Shown here one piece after another: positions 34,288-42,755 of a DNA stretch of 64,000 nucleotides; within the stretch, counting starts at the first letter, position 1; every line of letters begins with the position of its first letter. Source of the stretch: Arthrobacter saudimassiliensis (lineage in GTDB: Bacteria; Actinomycetota; Actinomycetes; Actinomycetales; Micrococcaceae); NCBI GenBank assembly GCA_900016675.1, contig LN483071.1, forward strand, positions 558,001 through 622,000, given 5' to 3'. The notes under the pieces were generated by a model. It was not told where the DNA came from. It saw only the letters and a program-made list of their open reading frames with translations, and ran no database searches. Both the position numbers and the translations under genes were made by a program.

Positions 34288-35106
34288 CTACCAGGTGGCT
34301 CCGGGGTGCTGGCGGGCGAGCACCTGCATCTCGGCCAGGATGTAGCCCAGGTGCTCGCTGTGCTGCCCGCGGCGGCCGCCGCCGGGAGCCGGCTGCACCT
34401 CGGGAACCTGCAGCTCGGCCTCGGCCAGGACGGCGCCGACCTTGGCGTCGAAGGCGGGCTTCAGCGACGAAGGGCGGACGGCGACGCCGTCAAGCTTCTC
34501 CACCAGCTCGTCGTCGACGAACAGCTCGTTCACGTAGGGCCAGATCTTCTCCAGGGAGCGGGTCATCCGGCGGCGGGATTCGTCGGTGCCCAGGCCCAGG
34601 CGCAGCACCCACTGGGAGCTGTGGTCGCGGTGGTAGTCGACTTCCTTGACCGCCTTGGCGGCGATCGCGGCGATCGTCTCGTCGGAGGACTCCAGCAGGG
34701 CGGTGTACAGCTCGTACTGGAAGAAGGAGACGATCAGCTGGCGCGCGATGGTGTCGGCGAAGTCGCCGTTGGGCTGCTCGACAATGTGCGCGGAGCGGAA
34801 CTCGGTCTCCTCGCGCCAGTAGGCCAGGTCGTCCTCCGTCTTGCCCCAGGCGGTGCCGGCGTAGGTGAGGAAGGACCGGGCGTGGCCGATCAGGTCCAGG
34901 CCGATGTTGGCCAGGGCAACGTCCTCCTCCAGCTCGGGGGCGCGGGAGATCCACCAGCCGAGGCGCTGGGCGAGGATCAGGGCGTCGTCGCCCAGGCGCA
35001 GCGCGTACTCGGCCACGTCCTCCGGGGCGTGCAGCTCGGAGGCGGCGATGTCCTCGGGGCGCAGGGCGTTGCCCGGGGTGATCCGGGTGGCACTGTCCAT
35101 GTTCAC
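34288..35106 (-). CDS. paaC: Phenylacetyl-CoA epoxidase structural subunit PaaC
   Basis: A 272-residue ferritin-like subunit that forms the heterodimer with PaaA. Family features are YALRLGDDALILAQRLGWW and EEDVALANIGLDLIGHARSFL. PaaC helps shape the PaaA active site and is considered non-catalytic. The start is a GTG that overlaps the paaB stop (GTGA); ATG 35100 is two codons in. Confidence 0.95.
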   Translation of the reverse strand: MNMDSATRITPGNALRPEDIAASELHAPEDVAEYALRLGDDALILAQRLGWWISRAPELEEDVALANIGLDLIGHARSFLTYAGTAWGKTEDDLAYWREETEFRSAHIVEQPNGDFADTIARQLIVSFFQYELYTALLESSDETIAAIAAKAVKEVDYHRDHSSQWVLRLGLGTDESRRRMTRSLEKIWPYVNELFVDDELVEKLDGVAVRPSSLKPAFDAKVGAVLAEAELQVPEVQPAPGGGRRGQHSEHLGYILAEMQVLARQHPGATW

Positions 35107-35408
35107 AGGTGCTTCACCCCTTCGGACTTGGTGTAGTACGTGGCGTGCCGGTAGTCCTTGCCCTGCGGGGATTCGAAGAACTGGCCCTTGGCGTCGGGGT
35201 CGGAGGCGATGATGGCCGACGCCGGCACCACCCAGAGCGAGACGCCTTCATTGCGGCGGGTGTAGAGGTCGCGGGCGTTGCGCACGGCCATCTCGGCGTC
35301 CGGGGCGTGCAGCGATCCGGCGTGGACGTGGGAGAGCCCGCGGGAGGAGCGGACGAAGACTTCCCACAGCGGCCAGGCTGCGCTGACTCCGGTTGTTTCC
35401 TGCGCCAT
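35103..35408 (-). CDS. paaB: Phenylacetyl-CoA epoxidase subunit PaaB
   Basis: A 101-residue subunit that bridges the PaaAC dimers. Recognised by WPLWEVFVRSSRGLSHVHAGS near the N-terminus, the DAEMAVRNARDLYTRRNEG helix and the final HATYYTKSEGVKHL. It lies three bases after paaA and overlaps paaC by four. Confidence 0.95.
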   Translation of the reverse strand: MAQETTGVSAAWPLWEVFVRSSRGLSHVHAGSLHAPDAEMAVRNARDLYTRRNEGVSLWVVPASAIIASDPDAKGQFFESPQGKDYRHATYYTKSEGVKHL

Positions 35409-35411
35409 TTG

Positions 35412-36401
35412 CTATGCCACCTCGGCCTTTCGTGCCTGTCGTGCCGCGTACGCCGCGGCGGCTTCGCGCACCCAGGCGCCTTCTTCGTGGGCCTCGCGGC
35501 GGCGGGCCAGGCGCTGCGAGTTGCAGGGGCCGCGGCCGGCGAGGACTTCCTTGAATTCGTTCCAGTCGAGCGGGCCGTGCTCCCACTTGCCGGTTTCCTC
35601 GTTGAACCGGACCTGGTCATCGGGCAGGGTCAGGCCGAGGACCTTGACCTGCTCGACCATCATGCCGACGAAGCGCTGGCGCAGCTCGTCGTTGGAGAAG
35701 CGCTTGATCTTCCAGGCCATGGACTGCTTGGAGTTGGGCGAGTCGTCATCCGGCGGGCCGAACATCATCAGGGCCGGCGCGTACCAGCGGTTGATCGCGT
35801 CCTGGGCCATCTGCCGCTGCGCCTCGGTGCCGTTGGCCAGTTCCAGCAGGATCTCGAAGCCCTGCCGCTGGTGGAAGGACTCTTCCTTGCAGATGCGGAC
35901 CATGGCCCGGCCGTAGGGGCCGTAGGAGGCCCGGCAGAGCGGAACCTGGTTGCAGATCGCCGCGCCGTCGACCAGCCAGCCGATGGCTCCCATGTCCGCC
36001 CAGGTGAGCGTGGGGTAGTTGAAGATCGAGGAGTAGCGGGCCTTGCCCGCGATCAGGTCCTCGGTCATCTTCTCGCGCGGGGTGCCGAGGGTTTCGGCGG
36101 CGGAGTAGAGGTAGAGGCCGTGGCCGGCCTCGTCCTGGACCTTGGCCATGAGGATGGCCTTGCGCTTGAGCGAGGGCGCACGGGTGATCCAGTTGGCTTC
36201 GGGCTGCATGCCGATGATTTCCGAATGCGCGTGCTGGGAGATCTGGCGGACCAGGGTCTTCCGGTAGGCCTCCGGCATCCAGTCACGGGGCTCGATGCGC
36301 GAGTCCTCGGCAATGATCCGATCGAAGTATTCCTGCCCGGCCGTCTCCTCGGCCGAGGGAACAGCGTGCAGTTCGGGCGATGCCTGTGCCTGCGTAGCCA
36401 T
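35412..36401 (-). CDS. paaA: Phenylacetyl-CoA epoxidase catalytic subunit PaaA
   Basis: A 329-residue di-iron monooxygenase subunit that epoxidises the ring of phenylacetyl-CoA. The iron ligands lie in the ferritin-like helices: [17 protein letters not shown] and [15 protein letters not shown] each carry an E-x2-H pair. The ATG at 36401 follows GAGGTGA and gives MATQAQ; the frame opens at a GTG nine bases earlier. It is the first gene of paaABCDE-paaG, and a PaaR-type operator is centred about 100 bp upstream. Confidence 0.95.
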   Translation of the reverse strand: MATQAQASPELHAVPSAEETAGQEYFDRIIAEDSRIEPRDWMPEAYRKTLVRQISQHAHSEIIGMQPEANWITRAPSLKRKAILMAKVQDEAGHGLYLYSAAETLGTPREKMTEDLIAGKARYSSIFNYPTLTWADMGAIGWLVDGAAICNQVPLCRASYGPYGRAMVRICKEESFHQRQGFEILLELANGTEAQRQMAQDAINRWYAPALMMFGPPDDDSPNSKQSMAWKIKRFSNDELRQRFVGMMVEQVKVLGLTLPDDQVRFNEETGKWEHGPLDWNEFKEVLAGRGPCNSQRLARRREAHEEGAWVREAAAAYAARQARKAEVA

Positions 36402-36491
36402 GTATGTCACCTCACTGTGCGTCTTGCCGCTGCTGTGTCCGGAACAGCGCCCGCCGCCCGGTGCCTTCCGCGGGTGCGGAGGCGCGGCCGT

Positions 36492-36513
36492 ATTTACCGA
36501 CCGTTCGTTCAGA
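36492..36513 (-). promoter_or_regulatory. PaaR operator, paaABCDE-paaG promoter
   Basis: The core TTACCGACCGTTCGTTCA is an imperfect inverted repeat of ACCG...CGTT type, shared with sites at 39717, 44926 and 51232. It is about 90 bp upstream of paaA. Confidence 0.75.
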
Positions 36514-36695
36514 ATATGGGTGTGGCCGACGGCACGTCAAGACGGCACCCGGGATCAGCGCGCTTTCCACCCGGGTCCGGCCGCTGCCCGGAAGGGCCGG
36601 ACGGGCAGGTGACGGCACGTTCGTCCGGGCTGCCGGCGAGACGGGGATACCGTTGGAACAGACAGTTGGACCAAAGATCCGACGGAGGGAGGAAC

Positions 36696-37256
36696 GTGGA
36701 GACCGAGGAACCCCAGGCTCCCGGGCAGGGCCCGGACCGGTGGATGCTGCGCCGCCCCACCGCCGCGCAGGCCGCCCGCATCGCCGTCCCCACGCTCCTC
36801 GGCCTCGCCGGTTTCGTGGCCGTGGCCGGAGCCGTTGCCTCCACCGGGGGCACCCTCGCGGTGACGCTGCCGGCAACGGCCATCCTTGCCGTGCTGCTGG
36901 CCTCCGCCGGAGCGGCGCCCTTTGCCCTGCCGACCCTCGCGCGGATGCCCTGGTGGAAGCCGGCCGCGGGCATCATCGCGGCGGCCGTCCTCCTGCTCGT
37001 GCTGCACCTGGCCGCCGGACACGTAGTGCTGTTCACGCTTCCGGCGGCTCCCGTGGCGGTGGCGGGCGGCGCCCTGCTGCTCAGCACCTCCCTCTGGGGC
37101 CAGTTCCGCCGCGGACCCGCCCCGGAACCGGTCATCGTGCCTGCCCGGGAACTCAGTTCCCGCCCCTACGCGGGCACCCTGCTGACCGTACTGGCGAACT
37201 GGATCCTCTTCCTGGCCGCCGGAGCCGTCACCGCCGGGTTCCTGTTGAACCGGTAA
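36696..37256 (+). CDS. Uncharacterised integral membrane protein
   Basis: A 186-residue protein I do not recognise. A short acidic N-terminus is followed by two pairs of hydrophobic helices at about 25-60 and 75-110 and a last helix at about 160-183 (LLTVLANWILFLAAGAVTA). The GTG start at 36696 lies directly after GGAGGGAGGA, much better than any other. It is divergent from paaA, whose operator lies in the shared gap, so it may be influenced by PaaR, but no paa role is known for it. Confidence 0.7.
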   Translation: METEEPQAPGQGPDRWMLRRPTAAQAARIAVPTLLGLAGFVAVAGAVASTGGTLAVTLPATAILAVLLASAGAAPFALPTLARMPWWKPAAGIIAAAVLLLVLHLAAGHVVLFTLPAAPVAVAGGALLLSTSLWGQFRRGPAPEPVIVPARELSSRPYAGTLLTVLANWILFLAAGAVTAGFLLNR

Positions 37257-37336
37257 CCGCTCCCCCGCTCAGCGGATGCGGCTATGCCCCGGGCATAACC
37301 GGCCGCGGCGCCCCTTCCCCCCGGCACCCGGCTGGA

Positions 37337-37342
37337 TATATT
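37337..37342 (+). promoter_or_regulatory. -10 element of a leaderless S9 peptidase promoter
   Basis: TATATT, six bases (CGACAG), then ATG 37349. This is the closest match to the consensus -10 in the window. Confidence 0.55.
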
Positions 37343-37348
37343 CGACAG

Positions 37349-39547
37349 ATGACTACTTCGCAGCCGCCCGTCGCCAAGAAGGTACCCACAGAACGCACGC
37401 ATCACGGCCACACATTCGTCGACCCCTACGAGTGGCTGCGCGAGAAGGACAACCCCGAGGTCGTCTCCCATCTGGAGGCGGAGAACGCCTACACGGCGGA
37501 GGTCACCAAGGACCAGGAACAGCTGCGGCAGGACATCTTCAACGAGATCAAGGCCCGGACCGTGGAGACCGACCTCTCCGTTCCCGCCCGCAAGCGCGGC
37601 TGGTGGTACTACACCCGCACCGAGGAGGGAAAGCAGTACGGCATCCAGTGCCGTACCGCCGCGCAGGACACCGGTGACGTGCAGGCCGACTGGACTCCGC
37701 CCGCCGTCGAGCCCGGAGTTCCCGTCCCCGGGGAGCAGATCCTGCTGGACGGCAACGCCCAGGCCGAAGGCAAGCCCTTCTTCTCGCTCGGCGGCATGGC
37801 CGTGACCGAGGACGGCAACCTGTTCGCGTGGGCCGAGGACAACGCCGGCGACGAGCGCTTCACGCTGCGGATCAAGGACCTGCGCACCGGCGAGCTGCTG
37901 CCGGACGTCATCGAGAACGTGTTCTACGGCCTGGCCTTCTCCCCCGACGGCAGCCGCGTCTTCTACATCGTGGTGGACGACTCCTGGCGTCCGCACCAGG
38001 TCAAGGCCCATGTGCTCGGCACCGATCCGGCCGACGACGTCGTGATCCACCAGGAGGACGACGTCGCGATGTGGACCGGCTTCGAGCTCTCCGCGGACCG
38101 GCGGCAGCTGGTGATCGGGATCGGCAACTCCGAGTACAGCGAATACCGGGTGATGGACTTCGAGGACCCCGCCCCGCAGCTGCGCACGCTCATCCCGCGC
38201 AGCGCGCGCATCCTCTACGAGGCGGAGCCGCTGACCCTGGCCGGGCAGCGCCAGTACCTGCTGACCCACAACCGCGGAGCCCTGAACTCGATGGTCTCCC
38301 TGGTCGCGGAGGAGGAGTTCGCCAAGCCGCTCGAGGAGCAGCTGTGGAACACCGTGGTCCCGCACCGCGACGACGTGCGCGTCAACGGCGCCGCGGTCAC
38401 CGCCACCCATGTGCTGGTCTCGGTGCGCAAGGACACCACCGAGCGGGTGCAGGTGCTCCCCGTCCAGGGGCTGGGCACCGAGGCCCAGGGCGATCCGGTG
38501 GAACCGGCCTTCGACGAGGAGCTGTACACGGCCAGCCTGTCCAACGCCGAGTATGAATCCCCGGTCATCCGTCTCTCCTACACCTCGTACCTGACCCCGC
38601 CGCGCGTGTACGACTACGTGCTGGAGACCGGAGACCTGCAGCTGCGCCGCGAAACCCCGGTGCGCGGCGGCTACGATCCGGCGGACTACGTGGCGGAGCG
38701 GGACTGGGCGACGGCGGCGGACGGCACGCGCATTCCGCTCTCGGTGCTGCGGCGGGCCGAGGTGGCGCGCGACGGCGGCAACCCGGCCCTGGTGTACGCC
38801 TACGGCAGCTACGAGATCAGCATGGACCCGGCGTTCAACATCGCCCGGCTGTCCCTGCTGGACCGGGGCGTGGTGTACGTCATCGCCCACGTACGCGGCG
38901 GCGGCGAGATGGGCCGGGCCTGGTATGACGACGGCAAGAAGCTGAACAAGAAGAACACCTTCACCGACTTTGTGGCCGCCACCGACCACGTGGCGTCCTC
39001 CGGCTGGGCGGACCCGGCGCGGATCGCCGCCATGGGCGGCTCCGCAGGCGGGCTGCTGATGGGCGCCGTCGCCAATCTGGCCCCCGAGAAGTACCGGGCC
39101 ATCGTCGCGCAGGTTCCCTTCGTGGATGCCCTGACCACCATCCTCGACCCGGAGCTGCCGCTCTCGGCCCTGGAATGGGAGGAGTGGGGCAACCCGATCA
39201 CTGATCCCGAGGTGTACCGCTACATGGCCGAGTACACCCCGTATGAGAACGTGCGCGAGGTGGCCTATCCCCGCATTGCCGCGGTGACCAGCTTCAACGA
39301 CACCCGCGTGCTGTACGTGGAGCCGGCCAAGTGGGTGGCGGCACTGCGGGAGAAGGGCACCGGCAGCGAACCGATCGTGCTCAAGACCGAAATGGACGGC
39401 GGGCACGGCGGCGCGTCCGGCCGGTACGAGGCGTGGAAGGACCGGGCCTGGGACTACGCGTTCATCCTCGCCGCCCTGCACGCGAGGGACCTGCTCCCCG
39501 GCACGGCGCCGCTGGTACCGGCGGAGAACCGGGGCACCGGGAGCTGA
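37349..39547 (+). CDS. S9-family oligopeptidase (PtrB/oligopeptidase B type)
   Basis: A 732-residue cytoplasmic serine peptidase that would trim short peptides after basic residues. An N-terminal beta-propeller (about 60-410) guards the site. The C-terminal alpha/beta-hydrolase domain has the nucleophile in GGSAGGLLMG, the aspartate in FNDTRVLYVEP and the histidine in DGGHGGASGR. GGGEMGRAWYDDGKKLNKKNTF is shared by oligopeptidase B. The ATG at 37349 is six bases after TATATT (leaderless); the frame is open far upstream through the membrane-protein gene. It is unrelated to the paa genes that surround it. Confidence 0.9.
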   Translation: MTTSQPPVAKKVPTERTHHGHTFVDPYEWLREKDNPEVVSHLEAENAYTAEVTKDQEQLRQDIFNEIKARTVETDLSVPARKRGWWYYTRTEEGKQYGIQCRTAAQDTGDVQADWTPPAVEPGVPVPGEQILLDGNAQAEGKPFFSLGGMAVTEDGNLFAWAEDNAGDERFTLRIKDLRTGELLPDVIENVFYGLAFSPDGSRVFYIVVDDSWRPHQVKAHVLGTDPADDVVIHQEDDVAMWTGFELSADRRQLVIGIGNSEYSEYRVMDFEDPAPQLRTLIPRSARILYEAEPLTLAGQRQYLLTHNRGALNSMVSLVAEEEFAKPLEEQLWNTVVPHRDDVRVNGAAVTATHVLVSVRKDTTERVQVLPVQGLGTEAQGDPVEPAFDEELYTASLSNAEYESPVIRLSYTSYLTPPRVYDYVLETGDLQLRRETPVRGGYDPADYVAERDWATAADGTRIPLSVLRRAEVARDGGNPALVYAYGSYEISMDPAFNIARLSLLDRGVVYVIAHVRGGGEMGRAWYDDGKKLNKKNTFTDFVAATDHVASSGWADPARIAAMGGSAGGLLMGAVANLAPEKYRAIVAQVPFVDALTTILDPELPLSALEWEEWGNPITDPEVYRYMAEYTPYENVREVAYPRIAAVTSFNDTRVLYVEPAKWVAALREKGTGSEPIVLKTEMDGGHGGASGRYEAWKDRAWDYAFILAALHARDLLPGTAPLVPAENRGTGS

Positions 39548-39600
39548 CCTTCCTCCACGGGAGGACATGACGCACCCCGCGAAGGGGCGCGGGAATCGGG

Positions 39601-39630
39601 CCGGGACGGCCGCTGCGGCGGCGGTCCCGG
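39601..39630 (+). terminator. Hairpin after the S9 peptidase gene
   Basis: CCGGGAC (39601-39607) pairs with GTCCCGG (39624-39630), with GC-rich pairing continuing inside and one mismatch. A short TTGATCC follows. Confidence 0.55.
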
Positions 39631-39690
39631 CTTGATCCGCTTAACGCTGCCGGTGAGCCGCGTCATGGTCGCGTGTGGCGTGGGTCAAAC

Positions 39691-39720
39691 TTGACAGTGA
39701 GAACCCTCACAGGATTACCT
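39691..39720 (+). promoter_or_regulatory. paaI-paaK-paaR promoter
   Basis: TTGACA (39691-39696), 18 bases, TTACCT (39715-39720). The PaaR-type operator begins inside this -10, so binding would block the polymerase. Confidence 0.65.
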
Positions 39721-39738
39721 AATGAACATTCGGTAAAT
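39717..39738 (+). promoter_or_regulatory. PaaR operator, paaI-paaK-paaR promoter
   Basis: Read on the minus strand, the core is TTACCGAATGTTCATTAG, the most divergent of the four sites. It overlaps the -10 and ends 18 bases before paaI. Confidence 0.65.
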
Positions 39739-39756
39739 AAGGCGAGAGGTTTCCCC

Positions 39757-40230
39757 ATGGCTGACAGCGCCGTCACCACCCGCACCGGGCGCACCCCGGC
39801 ACACCCGATCCTGGAGCAGGACGCCACCAGCGAGTGGCTCGGCATCGAAGTGGTGCACACAGCTCCCGGCGAGGCCACCATCGCCATGGAACTGCGCCCC
39901 GAGATGCTCAACGGCTTCGGCATCGCCCACGGCGGCATGGTCTTCGCCTTTGCCGACACCGCCTTCGCCCTGGCCTGCAACCCGCACGACGGCCCCGCCA
40001 TGGCCGAGGCGCCCACCGTCACGGTGGCCTCCGGCGCCGACATCAACTTCCTCGCCTCGGCCAAGGCGGGCGACCGGCTCACCGCCGTCGCCCGCCACCG
40101 CGCCTCGGCCGGCCGCAGCGGCGTGTACGACATCGAGATCACCGCCGGCTCCGGCGACGGCTCCGGAACCGTCATCGCCGAAGTCCGCGGCCGCTCCCGC
40201 ACCATTCCGAACCCGCGCCTGCGCCGGTAG
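39757..40230 (+). CDS. paaI: Hotdog-fold thioesterase PaaI
   Basis: A 157-residue hotdog thioesterase. LGIEVVHTAPGEATIAMEL and MLNGFGIAHGGMVFAFADTAFA are typical PaaI blocks, with the active-site Asn and the aspartate of the GG-x5-ADTA segment. PaaI releases CoA from dead-end ring intermediates and spares the CoA pool. The ATG at 39757 follows GAGAGG seven bases away. It is the first gene of the operon with paaK. Confidence 0.92.
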   Translation: MADSAVTTRTGRTPAHPILEQDATSEWLGIEVVHTAPGEATIAMELRPEMLNGFGIAHGGMVFAFADTAFALACNPHDGPAMAEAPTVTVASGADINFLASAKAGDRLTAVARHRASAGRSGVYDIEITAGSGDGSGTVIAEVRGRSRTIPNPRLRR

Positions 40231-40279
40231 ACCAGCCTTTCCCTCCCCCACCTGCACGCTCCAACCCGAAGGGTCACGC

Positions 40280-41623
40280 ATGAAGACCTCGTCCGCACCG
40301 ATCAAGACCACAGCCGCCGATCCGTCCACCTGGGATCCCGAAGAGCGGATGAGCCGCGACGAACTGGAGGCGCTGCAGCTGACCCGCCTCCAGCACACCC
40401 TGAAGTATGCGTATGAGCGGGTGCCGCTGTACACGAAGAAGTTCGACGAGGCCGGAGTGCGCCCTGAGGACCTCAAGGAACTCGCCGATCTGCGGCTGTT
40501 CCCGTACACCACCAAGGAAGACCTGCGGCAGACCTACCCGTTCGGCATGTTCGCCGTCCCGCAGGACCAGGTGGCCCGGATTCACGCCTCCTCCGGCACC
40601 ACGGGCCGGCCCACCGTCGTCGGCTACACCCGCGGAGATCTGGACCGCTGGGGCACCCTGGTGGCCCGCTCGCTGCGCGCCTCCGGCGTCAAGAGCAGCT
40701 ACAAGGTGCACAACGCCTACGGATACGGGCTGTTCACCGGCGGCCTCGGCGCGCACTTCGGCGCCGAGACCCTGGGCTGCACCGTGATTCCCATGTCCGG
40801 CGGGCAGACCGAGAAGCAGATCCAGCTGATCCGCGACTTTGAACCGGACACGATCCTCTGCACCCCCACCTATCTGCTGACCATCGGCGACGCCATGCAG
40901 AAGGCCGGCCTGGATCCGCGGGCCACCTCACTGAAGAACGCCGTGCTCGGCGCCGAGCCGTGGACCGAGGAGATGCGCCGCGAGCTCGAGGTGATGTTCG
41001 ACATCGACGCGTGCGACATTTACGGCCTCTCCGAGGTAATGGGCCCCGGCGTCGCCGGCGAATGCGTCGAGACCAAGGACGGCGCGCATATCTGGGAGGA
41101 CCACTTCCGCCCCGAGATCATCGACCCGTTCGACGACACCAAGGTCCTGGGCGACGGCGAGCACGGCGAGCTGGTCTTCACCTCCCTGACCAAGGAAGCG
41201 CTGCCGATCATCCGCTACCGCACCCACGACCTGACGCGCCTGCTGCCGGGCACCTCGCGGCCGTCCATGCGCCGGATGGGCCGTATCACCGGACGCAACG
41301 ACGACATGATCATCCTGCGCGGAGTGAACCTGTTCCCCAGCCAGATCGAGGAGATCGCCCTGCGGGTGCCGGGCCTCAGCCCGCACTTCCAGCTAGAAAT
41401 CACCCGTCCGGACCGGATGGATGAGCTGACCGTGAAGATCGAACGGCGCGAGGACTGCACCTCGGAAGCTGCCGTCGCGGCGGCCGCCACCCTGAAGAAG
41501 GAGATCAAGATCCACATCGGCTCCTCCTGCGGCATCCAGGTCGTCGAGCCGGGCTCGCTGGCCCGCTCCAGCGGCAAGCTGCGCCGCATCTACGACCTGC
41601 GCAAGGAGCAGCCGCAGGGCTGA
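40280..41623 (+). CDS. paaK: Phenylacetate-CoA ligase (PaaK)
   Basis: A 447-residue adenylate-forming enzyme that makes phenylacetyl-CoA from phenylacetate, CoA and ATP, the committed step. The P-loop-like motif is ASSGTTGRPTVVGYT, DIYGLSEVMGPGVAGEC is the second family motif and MGRITGRNDDMIILRGVN is the hinge. The ATG at 40280 follows GAAGGG. It is 49 bp after paaI and 56 bp before the TetR gene in the same direction. Confidence 0.95.
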   Translation: MKTSSAPIKTTAADPSTWDPEERMSRDELEALQLTRLQHTLKYAYERVPLYTKKFDEAGVRPEDLKELADLRLFPYTTKEDLRQTYPFGMFAVPQDQVARIHASSGTTGRPTVVGYTRGDLDRWGTLVARSLRASGVKSSYKVHNAYGYGLFTGGLGAHFGAETLGCTVIPMSGGQTEKQIQLIRDFEPDTILCTPTYLLTIGDAMQKAGLDPRATSLKNAVLGAEPWTEEMRRELEVMFDIDACDIYGLSEVMGPGVAGECVETKDGAHIWEDHFRPEIIDPFDDTKVLGDGEHGELVFTSLTKEALPIIRYRTHDLTRLLPGTSRPSMRRMGRITGRNDDMIILRGVNLFPSQIEEIALRVPGLSPHFQLEITRPDRMDELTVKIERREDCTSEAAVAAAATLKKEIKIHIGSSCGIQVVEPGSLARSSGKLRRIYDLRKEQPQG

Positions 41624-41679
41624 GGCCTGCGGGGGCAGGCAGGGCCCCGACCGCCGTTCATTCTTTGACACATGCGAAA

Positions 41680-42312
41680 ATGGGAGCCATGCCTACTTCA
41701 ACCTCATCCGCGGCGGGTGCTGCCGGCACCCGCCGCGGACGCCCCGGCTACGACCAGCAGTCGGTGCTCAACATCGCCGTGGATGTGTTTAACCGGCACG
41801 GCTACGAGGCGACCTCGATGGGCATCCTCGCGGAGAACCTGGGCATCACCAAGTCTGCGATCTATCACCACGTCCCCTCCAAGGGCGACCTGCTCCGCCT
41901 GGCCCTGGAGGAGGCCCTCGGAGGGCTTGAAGGCGTCCTGGACGACCCGCGTGCATCCGACGGTCCTGCCGAGCAGCGCCTGGAGTTCGTGCTCCGGGGC
42001 ACCATCGCGGTCCTGGCCGAGCGGCTTCCGTACGTGACCCTGCTGCTGCGCCTGCGCGGCAACACCGAGATTGAGCGGGACGCGCTGGAACGCCGGCGCG
42101 CGTTCGACCGCCGGGTTGCGGCACTGGTCGACGCCGCCCGCACCGAGGGCTCCCTGCGCAGCGACATCGATCCGCGCACCACCACCCGGCTGCTGTTCGG
42201 CACCATCAACTCCATCGTGGAGTGGTACAAGCCCGGCGGCCCGATCTCCCCGGAGAAGCTGGCCGACGACGTCATCACCATGGTCTTCGACGGGCTGCAC
42301 GCACGCTCCTGA
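41680..42312 (+). CDS. paaR: TetR-family regulator PaaR
   Basis: A TetR-type repressor of about 210 residues. The N-terminal helix-turn-helix spans about 25-70 (AVDVFNRHGYEATSMGILAENLGITKSAIYHH); the C-terminal part is an all-helical ligand domain with a KstR2-like WYKPGG segment near the end. It follows paaIK, and the same palindrome occurs before all paa units, so I assign it as the phenylacetyl-CoA-responsive repressor. Starts at TTG 41665, ATG 41680 and ATG 41689 are all possible; none has a well-spaced ribosome site. Confidence 0.85.
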   Translation: MGAMPTSTSSAAGAAGTRRGRPGYDQQSVLNIAVDVFNRHGYEATSMGILAENLGITKSAIYHHVPSKGDLLRLALEEALGGLEGVLDDPRASDGPAEQRLEFVLRGTIAVLAERLPYVTLLLRLRGNTEIERDALERRRAFDRRVAALVDAARTEGSLRSDIDPRTTTRLLFGTINSIVEWYKPGGPISPEKLADDVITMVFDGLHARS

Positions 42313-42354
42313 GCCGCGCGGCTCCCGCCGACCGGCCGACTGTCGGCTGCCGGC
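42311..42354 (+). terminator. Hairpins after paaR
   Basis: GAGCCGCGCGGCTC (42311-42324) is a perfect palindrome overlapping the paaR stop. It is followed by a second GC-rich hairpin near 42332-42354. Together they could end the paaIK-paaR message. Confidence 0.4.
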
Positions 42355-42475
42355 CCTCCCCGCGGTTTACGCTGGCACCCTCGGTTTGGCCGCACTACGG
42401 TCCCCCATGCCGCTGTCTTCCGCAGCGGCACGCGTCTGCCGCAGCGGCACGACGGGGAAAGCGTGAGGAGCGGCA

Positions 42476-42565
42476 ATGAAGCGGCGGAACATGGTCACGG
42501 CAGCCGCCCTCCTCGGCGTGGTGGCGCTGGTCCTCACATCGGCATCTATGCCGGGAACCATCTGA
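42476..42565 (+). CDS. Tiny membrane-peptide ORF, possibly frameshifted
   Basis: A 29-residue reading frame (ATG at 42476) with an excellent ribosome site, GAGGAG, six bases upstream. It starts KRRNMV and continues as one hydrophobic helix (AAALLGVVALVLTSA), a signal- or anchor-like peptide. Just before its stop, another frame reads on as GIYAGNHLTPDLVCDWATRG to a TGA at 42610-42612. That looks like a genuine hydrophilic tail, so an original gene of about 45 residues may have suffered a one-base shift near 42537-42545, or the read may contain an error. Function is unknown. The rest of the gap 42313-42755 holds only hairpins and short repeats. Confidence 0.4.
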   Translation: MKRRNMVTAAALLGVVALVLTSASMPGTI

Positions 42566-42603
42566 CCCCGGATCTGGTGTGTGATTGGGCCACCCGGGGC
42601 CAC

Positions 42604-42647
42604 GGCTGCTGAACGGTTGCTGAATAGCTGCTAAATGGCTGCTAACG
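42604..42647. repeat. Four direct repeats of 11 bp
   Basis: GGCTGCTGAAC, GGTTGCTGAAT, AGCTGCTAAAT and GGCTGCTAACG follow each other exactly (42604, 42615, 42626, 42637). The period is about one helical turn, which places every unit on the same DNA face. Confidence 0.65.
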
Positions 42648-42689
42648 GCAAAGGCTATGCCTGCGACACCATCCGGCACGACGGCTTGA

Positions 42690-42735
42690 ACGGCGAAGGC
42701 CGGCGGCCCCCCAAGGTTCCGCCGGCCTTCGCCGT
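42690..42735 (-). terminator. Terminator of paaZ
   Basis: Perfect 17-base arms (42690-42706 and 42719-42735) with a 12-base loop, 21 bases past the paaZ stop. Confidence 0.8.
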
Positions 42736-42755
42736 ATGTGCAGTGCCGCGGCTGA

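Noticed and set aside
37166-39568. 800-residue minus-strand frame over the S9 peptidase
   Set aside because: The catalytic triad is clear on the plus strand; the antisense frame matches nothing.
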